From: Chlorocebus sabaeus
Lineage: Eukaryota; Chordata; Mammalia; Primates; Cercopithecidae
Assembly: GCF_047675955.1 (NCBI RefSeq)
Contig: NC_132915.1
Location: 49,118,026-49,182,025, forward strand
Direction of reading: 5' to 3'
Length of the DNA: 64,000 bases
How positions within the stretch are numbered: position 1 is the first letter of the stretch; the number at the start of each line of letters is the position of its first letter. Under the pieces are notes generated by a model. It searched no databases and was not told where the DNA came from. It saw only the letters and a program-made list of their open reading frames with translations. This document shows, piece by piece, positions 48,430 through 60,359 of this stretch. Both the position numbers and the translations under genes were made by a program.

Positions 48430-50100
48430 TAAAAGTAGAATTTGATTCTGAAGGTTTATGGCAAGATAAGGAGGTTGTTGTTGTCCTGTACAGGAAGTTG
48501 GAATTTGTGTAATGATCTTGAATATGGAAATATGCATGACTTTGGCCTAAATACTTTTCAAATTTTCATGTCAATGTCTGAAAATGTTTAGAAAGGTCTG
48601 TGGCATCCACATCTCTCTTTGACAGACAAGGACAGGCTTATTTCTAGACACTTGAGTTCCCTCAATATTTTTCAGGTTGAATTTACACTGCATCATTTCA
48701 TTTGTCCTGATCTCCAAGGTCAGCTTTGTCTGTGTATGAGTTATTGATGATATCTTAGCAATGGAAAGAGGTCTTCTTTATCTGTGTTTCCAAATTTTAA
48801 GCAAATAATTTGAGCAGAGGTATTCTTCTTCAGTGTTTCTCTTTAAATTTCTGCCTATAATGAAACCTCTAAGGCTTTATTTATTCTCCTCAATTTACAG
48901 CACTTCTAGCTTCAGAGAGTTAGTGTAGTTAATTTTGTTTTCTATGTCTAACTTTATCTTCCAGAATTGCAAAAAAAAAAAAAAAAAAAAAAAAAAAGCT
49001 CAGGCAAAAGTTTTTGCCTTATTTGTTTTTAACTAGCATTCATATGGTGACTTGATGCCTTCAATGGAAAGTTTACTCTTGCCTATGGGCAAAAGTATTA
49101 CTGAGAAAACCAAATCATAAATGGATACCTCTGTGTCAGATTATACTGAACAAGCTTTCCTTTTCTCTCTCAAAGAACTGAAATTTCCTCCTGATGCTTC
49201 AATCAACTCTTTCAAGACTTGTCTTCAAAAAACACCAGTGTACTTCTGCTTAGTAGATAACATTTTAATTTTGCTCTCATTTCTTCATAAAATCATTTGA
49301 AAATGAGGTGGATGAAGCCCTGACTCTGATGAAATTGAGGTCTTCCTTCTAAGCAGATAATGACAAAACTTCTTGCAAGTTGGTTGGCAGAGTCTCTAAC
49401 TGAAAAGCATACCGATGAGGACAGCAATGAGTCATTATGACTTACGGAGCCTCTTTGTTCATCAAAGCATCAAACCAGATGTGTTACCAAGTCCTGCAAG
49501 GGCTCCATCTGTGAACAGACTATCAAGATTATCCTCATGGGGAGGTTTTCTTGGCAAAGAAACTTGTCACCATCTTGAAGACAGTGAGGGCCTTTGAAAT
49601 TTCAAAATAGGGCTCAAGAAAGAGGAATTCTTTTATGAAGTGCAGGCCTGCACCCAGCAGCTGAAAATCAGTTGTGAACTACAGTGAGAAATGTAGTGGT
49701 TGCATCCAGTTGCATATTGAAAGGAATGATGAATAGCTGCCAATTCCTCTATGAATGTGCTTAAAATATGAGAAGAATCTGGAGCTAGATCATGTCACTT
49801 GAATAACACACTGCTTCAGATTCCTTTCTCTGTTTCAAGTCACACATTCACTTAATCATTTCCAAGGCACATGGATTAACCAAGGCTTCTCCAGTTGTGC
49901 ATGGTAATGTGATAAGCAACCTTATCCAATACTTCAAAACAAAGTTTAATGTTTGGGAAAAATGCAAGATTTAGTAGAATACCAAAACTTTCTCCAAAAA
50001 ATCCTCTATCTAATATATTTGTAGCATGTCAAGTCTTCCTTCAGTATTGTTAAGGCCAAGAAATTTGATTATTAAAGCCAAATCAAAGAGCATATTAATA
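48430..50100 (-). pseudogene. Degenerate hAT/ZBED-like transposase relic
   Basis: On the minus strand, moving through all three frames, short blocks occur in the order expected of the ZBED5/ZBED8/SCAND3/FAM200-type hAT transposase family. From about 50060 downward: IEDFLEKVLVFY (N-terminal linker), KVAYHI, NPCALEMIK, FLFLEP then VFKMVTSFFAKK (about 49545-49600), FDALMNKEAP and LPTNLQEVLSLSA (about 49380-49480). Weaker similarity continues to about 48430. At least a dozen stops or frameshifts break it. The family supplies DNA transposases and domesticated nuclear DNA-binding proteins; this copy cannot encode one. It could be a processed copy of a domesticated gene or a transposon remnant. A 27-A run at 48971-48997 interrupts it. 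Confidence 0.65.
48971..48997 (+). repeat. Poly-A run, 27 bases
   Basis: Uninterrupted A run on the plus strand inside the minus-strand hAT relic. Its orientation is wrong for a poly-A tail of that relic, and no Alu or L1 precedes it; origin unclear. Confidence 0.95.
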
Positions 50101-51281
50101 TTATGCTTCTTGAATATTTTCCAATTTAAACCAGACAGCACAGAAACATAAAAAGATTTCCATAATTGTGAATGTGGTTCAGTGGCCGCAAGGGCATGCT
50201 CAATAGGAAATAATAAGACATCATTATATTAATTAAAATCCTGAGGATATACAACAGTATCCTATGCCATCTCACATTTACTTAGAATGAGATAATATCT
50301 CAACATATGGATTGACATTAAAATGTATGTTTGTTGAAGGGGTGTGTATGTGTGTGTGTGTGTGTGTGTGTATGCATGTGTGCCAATTGTGGTAATTCAT
50401 AGAATTCTTGGAAGCCATACATAAGGGGCTACGTGAAGACCCTCTGGCTGAATTCTTTACAATCTTCTTCTGGATTAAGTCAGATCAGCAGCAAATTGTG
50501 TTCTTCACCCATTTTAAATTGGCTTTCCATAGAACTGCTTTTACTGAATGGTGATGGCTCCAATTTATAGTGAGGATCATGATAAGAAATAGTTTTATAA
50601 AGCTTGTTGCTATGTTAACTAATAGATATTATGAAAGATGTTTTTATTACATTACACAGCTTTCTCTGTGTCTCTCTCTCATAGCCATGGGAAAAGTTTA
50701 TTTTTGTCTTATGGGACACCTTGAAACACAAAGTGAGTCATGTTTCCTTCCACAAGGTTTGCTAGAAGATTTAGAACCATATTTGTGGTTCACCAAAAAT
50801 ATTGAGTCAATATTTTTGAAATCTTGATCTAAGTAAGTTCAAGCGGCTATTTTAAAGCTGCCAGCTGTTTTCTGTTTCATTTTTGAGGAGGATTATTTTC
50901 TTCATTAGGAGAAATATTTTCATTTATCTTTTGCAAAGGTAAAGCCAAAAATTTTATTTCAAAATGGAAAACTTTGGACAATATGGAAGCTGGATTTCTC
51001 TGTATATTAATATGAAACTTTGCCTTTCTTTAGGGGACTCATGTCTGCGCAGATTATTATACTATTGTCTGGAAGACGGGCCTGAGACTGAGGGTGAGGG
51101 AAAAGTGATGTTCTTCCCTTTTTGTTGGGCCACGGTGAGGACCGGGTTTCTTGACTTTCAAAAGGGAGTGAAATCAGAGGAAGAAAAATTCTTCTGTGGG
51201 AAGCAAGCTGGAGCCTGCCATTAGACTGAGTTTGAGGAAAAGGAGAGACAGCTGGGAAGAGAGACTATGGAGATCCACAGT
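50101..51281. other. Unique sequence with a (GT)n tract
   Basis: A (TG)n microsatellite at about 50341-50372 is the only repeat. An 85-codon frame at 50570-50827 and an 86-codon frame at 50964-51224 show no recognised domain. Confidence 0.45.
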
Positions 51282-51386
51282 TTGTATATGAAAATGGTCA
51301 GTGCCTTTAGAATCTGTAGGCTAAATAGCCTAAAATAACCTAAATAGCCTACAGATTCTAGAGGCACTGACCATTTTCATATACAA
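51282..51386. repeat. Near-perfect inverted repeat, 42-bp arms, 21-bp loop
   Basis: Left arm 51282-51323 begins TTGTATATGAAAATGGTCAG and ends AATCTGTAGGCTA. Right arm 51345-51386 is its reverse complement with one difference (51307 T opposite 51361 G, a wobble pair in RNA). The spacer is 51324-51344. Arms stop abruptly at both outer ends, there is no recognised transposon end and no flanking duplication. An RNA across it would fold as a long stem. Confidence 0.97.
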
Positions 51387-52444
51387 TTTAAAATTTTCCT
51401 TTTCTATGTGGCAACTTCTTCATGATAGTTCCCTTAATTTTAGTAAAGTCGTATACATTCCAGAAACCGACCTCAAATGTGGAATTCCCTAATGTTTGGA
51501 GTGAAGGAGTATGGGAATGTAGCAGCAGTCAGGACAAAGCTGGATCTGAGATGGCTAGAAGTGACTTGCCCAAAGTGAGATAGCAAGCTGAGGAGGGAAG
51601 TAGCCCCCAAGATAGAACTGTGGCAGATGGAAGCTTTCTGCAGAGCTCCAGAAACACTCAGAGACAGGAACCTGGAGGAAGACTGGATTGCTTATGGTCA
51701 CCTGGAATGGATACCTGGACTCTTGCTTTGGATATTAAAGAGAACAGTGAAACACAAGGGCTGAAGTAACTGGGACTTCTAGGTTACAAGAGTGTACAAT
51801 TTTGTGGTGTACACTTAATTTACATCTTCAATCCTGGTTCCATCTTATTTTCTCCTCCTTATTTTTTCATTACTCATTCGTATAAATGTATGTATGTGCT
51901 TATTTAATTTTTTAAAGTTGTGAACCTATGAGGCTTGGGGGTAACACCAGAAAGGGAAGATATTTTTGGCTAGAACTCATGGCCACAAAGGCAACAGACC
52001 TGTTACCACCCTGTGCAGAGGCATTTTGGGTTCGACAGATCCAGAGTGCTCCAGTTGAGGGACAACAACACCTATTACTCTTACTTTTTTTTTGGAATGA
52101 GAGCAAAAATGCCCTTATCGGCAAGAAGACTTCTTATTGCCAAGCTGCCAGAACTTAGGTGGCTGCTGTTTGCAGCAATCCTGGGAAAACAGCTCCATAA
52201 CACCTGTAGACTTTGAGGCTAATAGGAAATTGAAGCCCTTGCTGCTAGGGGAAGGATTGGATGCCGGTTCCCTAGTAGGAGTAGGAGTGGGACCAGTTAC
52301 ATTGGGCCAGTTACATTGCATGAGCACTTGGAGTTTTAAAAAAATAATTCATTTATTACTCCGTAACATCTTTGGAAATTAAGAAAGCAGAATAGAAATA
52401 ATTAAAAACAAAATAAGAAATAGCATAATGATCATGACAATCTC
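51387..52444. other. Unassigned sequence, GC-richer in part
   Basis: 51900-52330 is GC-richer with several overlapping frames on both strands (e.g. 76 codons at 51928-52158) and a repeated CCAGTTACATTG at about 52298-52318. It may be an old LTR or retroelement I cannot name. Confidence 0.35.
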
Positions 52445-52819
52445 TTATATGGTTTAGATTTGTGTCTCCACCCAAATTTCATGTAGAATTGTAATCCCCA
52501 CTTTTGGAGGTGGGGCCTGGTGGGAGGTGATTGGATGATGGGGGCAGATTTCCCCCTTTGGTGCTGATAGCGTTCTTACTAGATCTGGTTGGTTAAAAGT
52601 GTGTGGCACTTCCTCCTATCTCTCCCTTTCTCCTGCTCTGGCCTTGTAAGACGTGCTTGTTTCCCCTTTGCCTTCTGCCATGATTGTAAGTTTCCTGAGG
52701 CCTCCCCAGCCATGCTTCCGGTACAGCCTGTGGAACTGGAAGTCAATTAAATCTCTTTTCTTTATAAATTACCCAGTCTCAGGTATTTCTCTATAGCAGT
52801 GCAAGAAGAAACTAATGTA
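52445..52819 (+). mobile_element. MaLR solo LTR (MST-like), plus
   Basis: TATATGGTTTAGATTTGTGT, TGGGAGGTGATTGGATGATG, GTAAGACGTGCTTGTTTCCC and CTTTATAAATTACCCAGTCT follow the MST LTR in sense orientation. Flanking 5-bp duplication ATCTC at 52440-52444 and 52820-52824. The LTR has a polyadenylation-type region near its end (ATTAAATCTC); MaLR LTRs can act as promoters in primates. Confidence 0.9.
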
Positions 52820-53094
52820 ATCTCCTTCCCCTTCTTCCCCAGGAAACCCCAAATTATGCCACACATAGAATATTGTCTTCAAAATAATTCCATAATTCAA
52901 AACCTATTGGACTTCTCTTTGGAAACCACCTTCAAAACCATTTACCACCACAGGAAAAAAACTCCATCATTACCTTATGGCAATTAGACATTCTGTCTTA
53001 GTCCTCTAATATTTATTTCTCCTTGTCTTTTTTCCTGTGGAATGCATCCCCTCCCACCTCTGTCCCTTCCTCATCTTTTACACAAGCAGTAGTA

Positions 53095-53226
53095 ATATCC
53101 CCAGAGAGGCCATGCTGGGGCTGCTACTGGCATAGAGCTAGAGATGCTGAAACACAGGGCTGCGAGGCCAGACAGGCTGGGAGTCAAGGAAGCAATTTGC
53201 AGCAACCCCGATAGGAGACGGACGAT
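53095..53226 (+). other. GC-rich exon-like block with strong splice donor (candidate)
   Basis: A GC-rich, CpG-containing block downstream of the MST LTR ends in GGACGATG/GTAAGT (GT at 53227), an excellent donor. Possible acceptors are TTTTACACAAGCAG (about 53087) and AATATCCCCAG. The plus frame covering it (53023-53214) is open for 63 codons but resembles nothing known. It could be a non-coding RNA exon, perhaps starting in the LTR, or chance. Confidence 0.25.
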
Positions 53227-54819
53227 GGTAAGTTAATTTGTATGCAGTCTGCAAAGAGCTATTTTATAGCTGAGTGCTGTACAGGTGAATCATGGTAGGT
53301 TGGAATTGCTGTGGCAAGTCAAATTGCTTTGAGTTTAGGAAAGCCTATAGAGAGTATCATATAAATGCCTGGTGTAGTCATTATTACCCATTTATTTTAA
53401 AGGAAATAGCAAGTTATTTTGGCCCCAATAGAACCTTGTTATAAAGACTTGAATGTTAAGATGTTCTTGGTTTTACATATCTGAATAGTAATTTTTTTCA
53501 CTTACCTCTTAGTAGTAATAGTAGTATCAGAAAATGTTCTCCCCAAGCCAAAAATGCAACAACTGAGAAACGTGGAAGAAAAAGCCAGTAGGGGGCACAC
53601 TGATTAGAACTAAATGCTCTTGAGTCAACTCTATTACTGTTCCCTCCTCCCCCTAAGGAGTAAGAGTTATTTCAAATATGAATTCAAAAGTCAGCATCTG
53701 GAATTTTTATATTCTTGTTTGCTTAGAGGATATAAGTATTTGCAAAGTAGAATGAGTGAATTTTATAATAAAATTAGCAAGTAAATAATAATGTCTTTTA
53801 TAATTACCTTGATCTCCTCATTTTTAAACATAAAAACGTCCTTTCTATAGTCCCTCTTAAACCTGGTTCTTAACATTTTCCTTGACTATCAAAATAAGAT
53901 ATTCTGAAAGGTAGAATAAAACATGAAGAAGTAAAAAATAACATAATAAAATGACCTATAAGAGGAGTGCCTAGAGTAAAAATCTACTTATGTTTTGACT
54001 TATTTTTTCCACTATTTTCCTGTGTATTTCCCTATGACTATTTAAAAGTGTAAGGCAGTATTATAATGCAATTACTTTTTTAAAAGAGAGTTTATGGCAA
54101 TGTTGTGATGGCATGAGAGGTAGCATGATATGTTTTCTTCTTAGCCTGGACACAGCATTCCAATGCTTCCAAGAGTAAACTTACATTAACACATGGAGAA
54201 CCAGGGAAGTAACTCAGGATTGGTTGGCATGCAACTTTTCATCATATAGCTTCCAAAATTATTATCTGGTTGGGCTGGTATACATCACAACACATGGAGC
54301 ATCCTTACTGGATGAAGGGATTTAATCTTTCTTATGTCCACTTTTACATAATTACCATTGGCTTGGACTCTGACCCTTGGGCCAATATGTCATGGCCATG
54401 GAAGTGGGGCTGCTTTTTCTTAGCACATAGTACAGTCTCAACATATGTGGAATTTAGGTTATAAAGTCAATGTGAAAATCCAGGTGAGAGAATTTGATGT
54501 GACTTAGGATAGTAGCTACAGAAAAGGTGAAAAAAGCAGTTGGATTCTTGCTATACTTAGAAGCCAAACTAACGTTATTTGCTAATGGAAAGAGTGTGGG
54601 AAATGAAAGAAAGAGAGAAGTCAGGGATGGCTTGAGCAACTGACATAGACAGGGGCCATTTACTGAAGGAGGCTATAGGAGGAAGAGATTGGGGGATTGG
54701 ATATGTTAAGTTTGAAATTCATCTTAATGACCAAACCAAAGATGTTCAATGTACAAATCTTGATTTTAAAGGAGTCGCAGGATATAGAGGTATAATTTGG
54801 GGGTCATCAAGGAGGTGTG
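53227..54819. other. Unique AT-rich sequence
   Basis: No recognised repeats or exons over about 1.6 kb. Confidence 0.45.
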
Positions 54820-55060
54820 TTGTGTAGTGCTTAAAAGCAGCTACTCTGGAGCCAGATTGCTTAGGTTCAGTCTTGGCTCTTTTTTCTACTAGCTGTGACC
54901 CTGGGCAAATGATTTAACTTCTCTATGCCTCCCTTTTCCTTCTAAGTTGAGGATCATAATAGAAACAATCTCAGTGCTGTTGTGAAGGATGATATAGTAT
55001 ATGCCATACACTTAGAATTAGGCTCAAAGTAGGCATATCAACCATTTGTCCTGTTATTAT
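54820..55060 (+). mobile_element. MIR SINE, plus
   Basis: GTGTAGTGCTTAAAAGCAGC, CTCTGGAGCCAGATTGCTTA, CTAGCTGTGACCCTGGGCAA, GATTTAACTTCTCTATGCCT and a 3' part with ACACTTAGAATTAGGCTCAA track the MIR consensus over nearly its full length. Confidence 0.88.
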
Positions 55061-57424
55061 CACATAAGTATAGTTGATATTTAAAACCATTGTACCCAAT
55101 GAGATCACTTGAGTCTAGCAGGAGACAGGGTTCAAAGACTGAGACCCGAGATCCTCCAATATTTAGATTGTAGGAGGAGGGGAAGAGACTAGAGGAGACT
55201 TAAGAGTGAATAGGATAAGAAGAGAGAGGAAATAGTGTCCCCAGAAGCCAACTGAAAATATCTAGAAGAAAGCAGAGATAAAAGTATCATATGCTGTTGA
55301 CAATTAAATAAGACGAAACCTGAGAACCATCTACTGACTTAGGCTACATGGAGATTTTAAGGGACCTTTACAAGAGCTATTCTGATGAAAAAGTATGCAT
55401 GAAAAAGACATAATACGTAAAGGATAGTGTTATAGACTTGTATCTTTATACACTAGGCTTATGATTATTTTGGCAAGGAACCTCCACTATGACAGCTCCT
55501 TAGAGATTGAGATTGTCTGAGGGCACAGCGAATTCACAACCCTTATCTCATGTTAACTTAGGGGTACACACTTATTTAGTGGAATGTTAGGCAACATTGC
55601 CAGCACTCTTTTAGTAGTTATTTTTCTCATTTTATTTTTTGCTGCAGACATAGAGTTAAATTTGCACATGTCAAATCATGTAATACCACTGTCTTAGTAC
55701 AGGCTAAGTCAACATTAGATATAAACAACTGCTAACGGTGGTTTCCTCAAAACGGAACTTGGGAAGTGGTTGGCAATTTTGGTTTCACGGACTCAGTAGT
55801 ACATTTATCCTGTCCCCTACTTTCTTCATACGGTATTACATCGTGAGCATTTCTGCCTGTTAATTTTTTTCACAAATGTCATTTTTAATAACTTTAATAA
55901 TTCAACCTAAGACTGTTCCATAATTCATTTAACTATTCTTTTGCACATTGATGGTGTTTATAATTTTTAATTTTTTCAAACACCACCATATTAATCTGTC
56001 ATACATTTATCTTTGCCATTCTCTCTATTTCCTTGGGGTAGGGGATAGTTCTTAAAAATGGGATTAAAGCATGAATATTTTAAAGGTTGCTGTTAAATAG
56101 CTTTCTAGAAGTATTATACCAATACAAGATATGCCAACAGAGATAAAGTGCCCACCTCACCACACCGTGGCCAATACTGAACATACACTGTTAAGTTGTG
56201 ACAGTTTTTCTCCATGAATAAAGACATCATACTGGTGTTTTAATTTTCAGTCCAAAAGTTAGCATCTTTATTTGCGTATTTAGCATCGTATTTTTTTCCT
56301 TCTGAGATTTTTATGTTCCAGTTCTTTGCCCTTTTTTGGTTTTTATTACTAGGGTTATATGTCATCTTGATATATGTGGATCTCTTCCTTGTGACTGATA
56401 GCTCATAAAACTACTTTTCCCTCCCACTCCCCCGCCCACTTTCCTTAGTTCCCTGAAAAGCAATGGGCAAAAGAAATGGCATGGAAATCACAGTCCTGAC
56501 TTTAGGAAAATCCTCAGTGCTGCCCACTGTCAGCTTTAACTTTCTGGGGATTTGGTCCCTGTGAAAGCTTCCTGAGGATCTACAGGGACAGAGTATAGGA
56601 AGTGGTTAAAAAAAAAATAGAAAATAGATTTCCACCACCCAGTCATTTACTGGGCAAACACTTGCTAAAGATATATAAAATTCACCCCACAGGTTAGAGA
56701 ATTTAGCTCAATGATTCAAATAAAAGCAAGCAGCAAGCAACATTGAAAAATGTCATCTTTTAATATCTCCTAAACTGAGCTGTGCCCTGCTGGGTGAAAA
56801 GGCTACTCTACCAAGCAACTGATGCAGGATGCCTTTTAGAGCTCTCAGTGCCTAGCAATATGCAGGAAGACTGATGAAAATAATTGCACTGTAAGAGACT
56901 CTGGCTAAACAATTTTTTTAGCAGAAATCCCAAATACGGCATAATTTTATTAACGATAGCCTTCATGCTGTGCGTTAGATCTCTATTTATTACAAATATT
57001 TGATTAAACATTTGTGACTTAGAATATCAAATGATTAAAAATTACCTAATACAAGAGTTACAGCAATCAGGATTTTGTCTCTGCCTTAAGAACTACTAGA
57101 ACATTAATTAGGAATATCATGTTTGCACCAGGCAAATGTCTCTGTTTCTTAAAGATATTTTGCCAATCTAAACCGTTTTATCTATCCCAATGCTGATTCA
57201 TTGAAAAGATGATAAACTTCTAGTATCATAAGTGGTATGTCTAGACTGAAATTACATACAGGTGCAATAAATGCTTTCCTAAATTGTGTACAAATCAGAG
57301 TCTTACAAATTTAATAGAGATAAGAAATTTGTATTGTAAGTAATTAAAATAAAAACTAGAGTGTAGCATTTTGTAGGGCACATAATTATTTCATAAGTAA
57401 AGAATCTATACTTAATTTATCTGC
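55061..57424. other. Mostly unique; possible old LINE at about 55860-56380
   Basis: 55900-56010 (TTAACTATTCTTTTGCACAT and neighbours) and about 56310-56370 (CCAGTTCTTTGCCCTTTTTT) have the look of an antisense old L1 3' region but are too diverged to name. The remainder is unassigned. Confidence 0.35.
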
Positions 57425-57496
57425 AAACCATGTGGACTTGTTCAAGTCATTTGCCATTTTGGGGACTCAGTTTCCTCACCTGTAAAATGATGTTTC
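57425..57496 (+). mobile_element. MIR fragment, plus, cut by an Alu
   Basis: GTTCAAGTCATTTGCCATTT and CTCAGTTTCCTCACCTGTAA are MIR core phrases; the following AluY interrupts it. Confidence 0.65.
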
Positions 57497-57510
57497 TCTA
57501 CATTGTTGTG

Positions 57511-57780
57511 TGTTTTGTTTGTTTGTTTGGTTTTTGGAGATGGAGTCTCGCTTTGTTGCCCAGGCTGGAGTGCAGTGGCACCATCTCGGCTCACTGCAAG
57601 CTCCGCCTTCCAGGTTCACGCCATTCTCCTGCCTCAGCCTCCCAAGTAGCTAGGACTACAGGCGCCCGCCACCACGCCCGGCTAATTTTTTGTATTTTTA
57701 GTAGAGACGGGGTTTCACTGTGTTAGCCAGGATGGTCTCGATCTCCTGATCTCGTGATCAGCCCGCCTCAGCCTCCCAAC
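57511..57780 (-). mobile_element. 5'-truncated AluY-type SINE, minus
   Basis: A poly-T/TTTG tail, GAGATGGAGTCTCGCTTTG, GCAAGCTCCGCCTTCCAGG, ending CTCAGCCTCCCAAC, i.e. lacking about 40 bases of the Alu 5' end. Target-site duplication TCTACA(T/C)TGT at 57497-57506 and 57781-57790. Confidence 0.92.
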
Positions 57781-58569
57781 TCTACACTGTTTTAGATGTA
57801 TCTCTAAGGCTCCTCCGACTCTATCACTGTTCTAATATGTATCATATATAGACAGAAATTGGCCTTATTAAAGACCTAGCCTGTAAAAGGTGCTACTTAT
57901 TCTGAGAAAAGTCATCTCAGGTCTCTGTCTTTGACCCTTATCGCCTGCTAGACTAAAGTGATCTCATTGAGTACAACGGCTTTAAATATCAACTATACTC
58001 ATGTGATAATAATAGGATGAATGGTTGATATGCCTACTTTTTGTGCCTCATTCTAAGTATATGACATATACTAATTATCCCTCACAACAGGGTCAATGCA
58101 CCCAGTCTAGAAATTCATCTATAATGATCTTTTTACTTAGGATTTTATAACAATGTGTATTAGTTTAGAATAGCTAAACCAAAACTCTACAATTAATCTT
58201 TAAGAAATTCAGTGTTTATGAGCTCTATTCCTAAAGAATTTTGTTTCCTCCACCACATCCTACAAAATGCTTGCTAATTAATACTGCTGCTTGATGATTA
58301 TTAGATGACAGCATCTCATTCTGTATACACCATCCTGGTTCTATATCTGGGTTTTATATCTGGGTTTTGGTTTTTAATCTTCTAAACACTGTTGTATAGT
58401 TGAAAAAGGAAACTATGAGTAAGTTCTCATACTTTCCACATTTTTAAATTTGAAAGGTTTTCATTGTGAAATCTGTATTAGCCAGACACTTGGATGGAAG
58501 TGAATAAAGTGCAACTCATATGCTTATGTATATATGTACATATATATTCCTAATATATATTCCTACATA
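57781..58569. other. Unique sequence
   Basis: No recognised repeat except a short TATATGTACATATATAT run at about 58530-58560. Confidence 0.4.
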
Positions 58570-58934
58570 ATATGGTCCTGGATTACAATGGTTCTATTTA
58601 TGATTTTTTCAAATTTATAATGATGCAAAAGTGATATGCATTTAGCAAAAACCATGTTTTGAGTGTCTATATAACCATTGTTTTCACTTTCAGTATAGTA
58701 TTCAATAAATTACATGAGATATTCAACACTTTAGTATAAAATAGGCTTTGTGTTAGATGATTTTGCCCAACTGTAGGCTAATGTAAGTACCCTGAGCATG
58801 TTTATGGTAGGTTAGGCTAAGCTATGATGTTCAGTAGATTAGGTGTATTAAATACATTTTTGACTTAGGATTTTTTCAACATACGATGGATTTATTGGGA
58901 TATAACCACATGGCGAGTTGAGGAGCATCTGTAT
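58570..58934 (+). mobile_element. TcMar-Tigger-type DNA transposon, non-autonomous
   Basis: TACAATGGTTCTATTTATGA, CACTTTCAGTATAGTATTCA, TAGATGATTTTGCCCAACTG, TAGGTTAGGCTAAGCTATGA and the right end AACATACGATGGATTTATTG then GAGTTGAGGAGCATCTGTAT match a well-known Tigger-related element in order. No transposase sequence. Confidence 0.82.
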
Positions 58935-59394
58935 TCTTACAGAGTGGACAAGGTTGAATGGGACTGGCCATACAGGAGGACTGGAATTCTTTCAGAATGC
59001 TGTCTCTCAAATCTCATTCCCCCTGCATGTCAGCTTTATCCTTGTGAGTGTCCCCATGTGGCAGGGTATGTGGCCATCAGTGTCTCTGGGGACATATCCA
59101 TATAGTTCTTGGCAAGAAAAGAAAAAAGTTCCTCAAGCAGGACTCTCATTGGACCGGTTTAACTGTCATGCCCTTCTTGACCCATCACTGTGGCCAGATG
59201 CATGCTAACGTGCTTAGGTGGGGAGGCACTTCCATCATAGTAAGGAAGAACAGTTCTTCAAAGGAAGGGGAGCTATGCTATTACTGGAAGAAGGTAGGCA
59301 AGGGTCTGGGTAGACAGAAACACTAGATGTTCACATGGAATCATGGTTGTTTCAGGCGAACAATGATGCTTTAATGTATAGAGAACTTATAACT
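58935..59394. other. Probable old interspersed repeat, family not named
   Basis: GTCATGCCCTTCTTGACCCATCACTGTGGCC-like wording at about 59163-59195 recalls a mammalian repeat I know but cannot name safely. Frames of 92-96 codons here overlap each other in different frames and have no domain. Confidence 0.35.
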
Positions 59395-59540
59395 TATAAA
59401 ACATGTTCACACACAATGTCTGTTGGTCCTCACAGAAACTCTATGAAAGTTCATTCTTATCTTCTCCCCATTTTACAGATGAGGAAACAAGCTCAGAGTT
59501 GTGCAGCTTGCATGTGGTGTAGTGGTAACTATGCACTTAA
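59395..59540 (-). mobile_element. MIR SINE, minus
   Basis: TCCTCACAGAAACTCTATGA, CCCATTTTACAGATGAGGAA and AGCTCAGAGTTGTGCAGCTT are the reverse-complement MIR core. Confidence 0.82.
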
Positions 59541-59552
59541 TTATGATTAAGG

Positions 59553-60359
59553 ATTTTGTTTAAGACTTATTTGAGGTTCGGGGTACATGTACAAGTTTGT
59601 TATATAGGTAAACTGTGTGTCATGGAGGTTTGGTGTACAGATAATTTCATTACCCAGGTAGCACAGTACCCAATAGGTATTATTTCTACTCCTCTCCTTC
59701 CTCCCATCCTGTACTCTCAAGTAGGCCCCAGTGTGTGTTATTCCCCTGTATCTACCTATGTGTTCTCATTGTTTCGGTTCCATTTATAAGTGAGAACATG
59801 TGGTACTTGGTTTTCTGCTCCTGTGTCAGTTTGCTAAGGATGATGTCCTCCAATTCCATCCATGTTGCTGTAAAGGACACGATCTCTTTCTTCATGGCTG
59901 CATACTATTCTATGGTGTATTTGTACCACATTCTCTTTAGCCAGTCTACCACTGACGGGCATTTAGGTTGATTCCATGTCTTTACTATTGTGAATAGTGC
60001 TGTGAGGAACATATGCGTGCATGTGTCATTATGGTAAAATGATTTATATTCTTTTTGGTATAGATGAGATAATACAATTGCTAGGTTGAATGGTAATTCT
60101 AAGTTCTTTGAGAAGTCACCACAGTGCTTTTCACAATGGCTGAACTAATTTACACTCCCACCAACAGTGTATAAGCATTCTTTTTTTTGCCACAACCTTA
60201 CCAGCATCTGTTGTTTCTTCACTTTTTAGTAATCACTATTCTAACTGGCATGAGATAGTATCTCATTGTGGTTTTGATTTGCATTTCTTTAATGATCAGC
60301 GATGTTGAGCTTTTTTTCGTATGTTTGTTTGCCGCACAAATGTCTTCTTTTGAGAAGTG
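59553..60359 (-). mobile_element. L1 3' part (L1PA7/8-like), minus
   Basis: Antisense L1 from the 3' UTR (GAGGTTCGGGGTACATGTAC) into late ORF2, stopping at TCTTCTTTTGAGAAGTG. The expected next base of this strand, TCTGTTCATG, is found at 61128, suggesting that 60360-61125 interrupts it. Confidence 0.85.

Noticed and set aside
51928..52158. Overlapping open frames on both strands in a GC-richer block
   Set aside because: Frames conflict with one another and match nothing I know; noted only as unassigned sequence.
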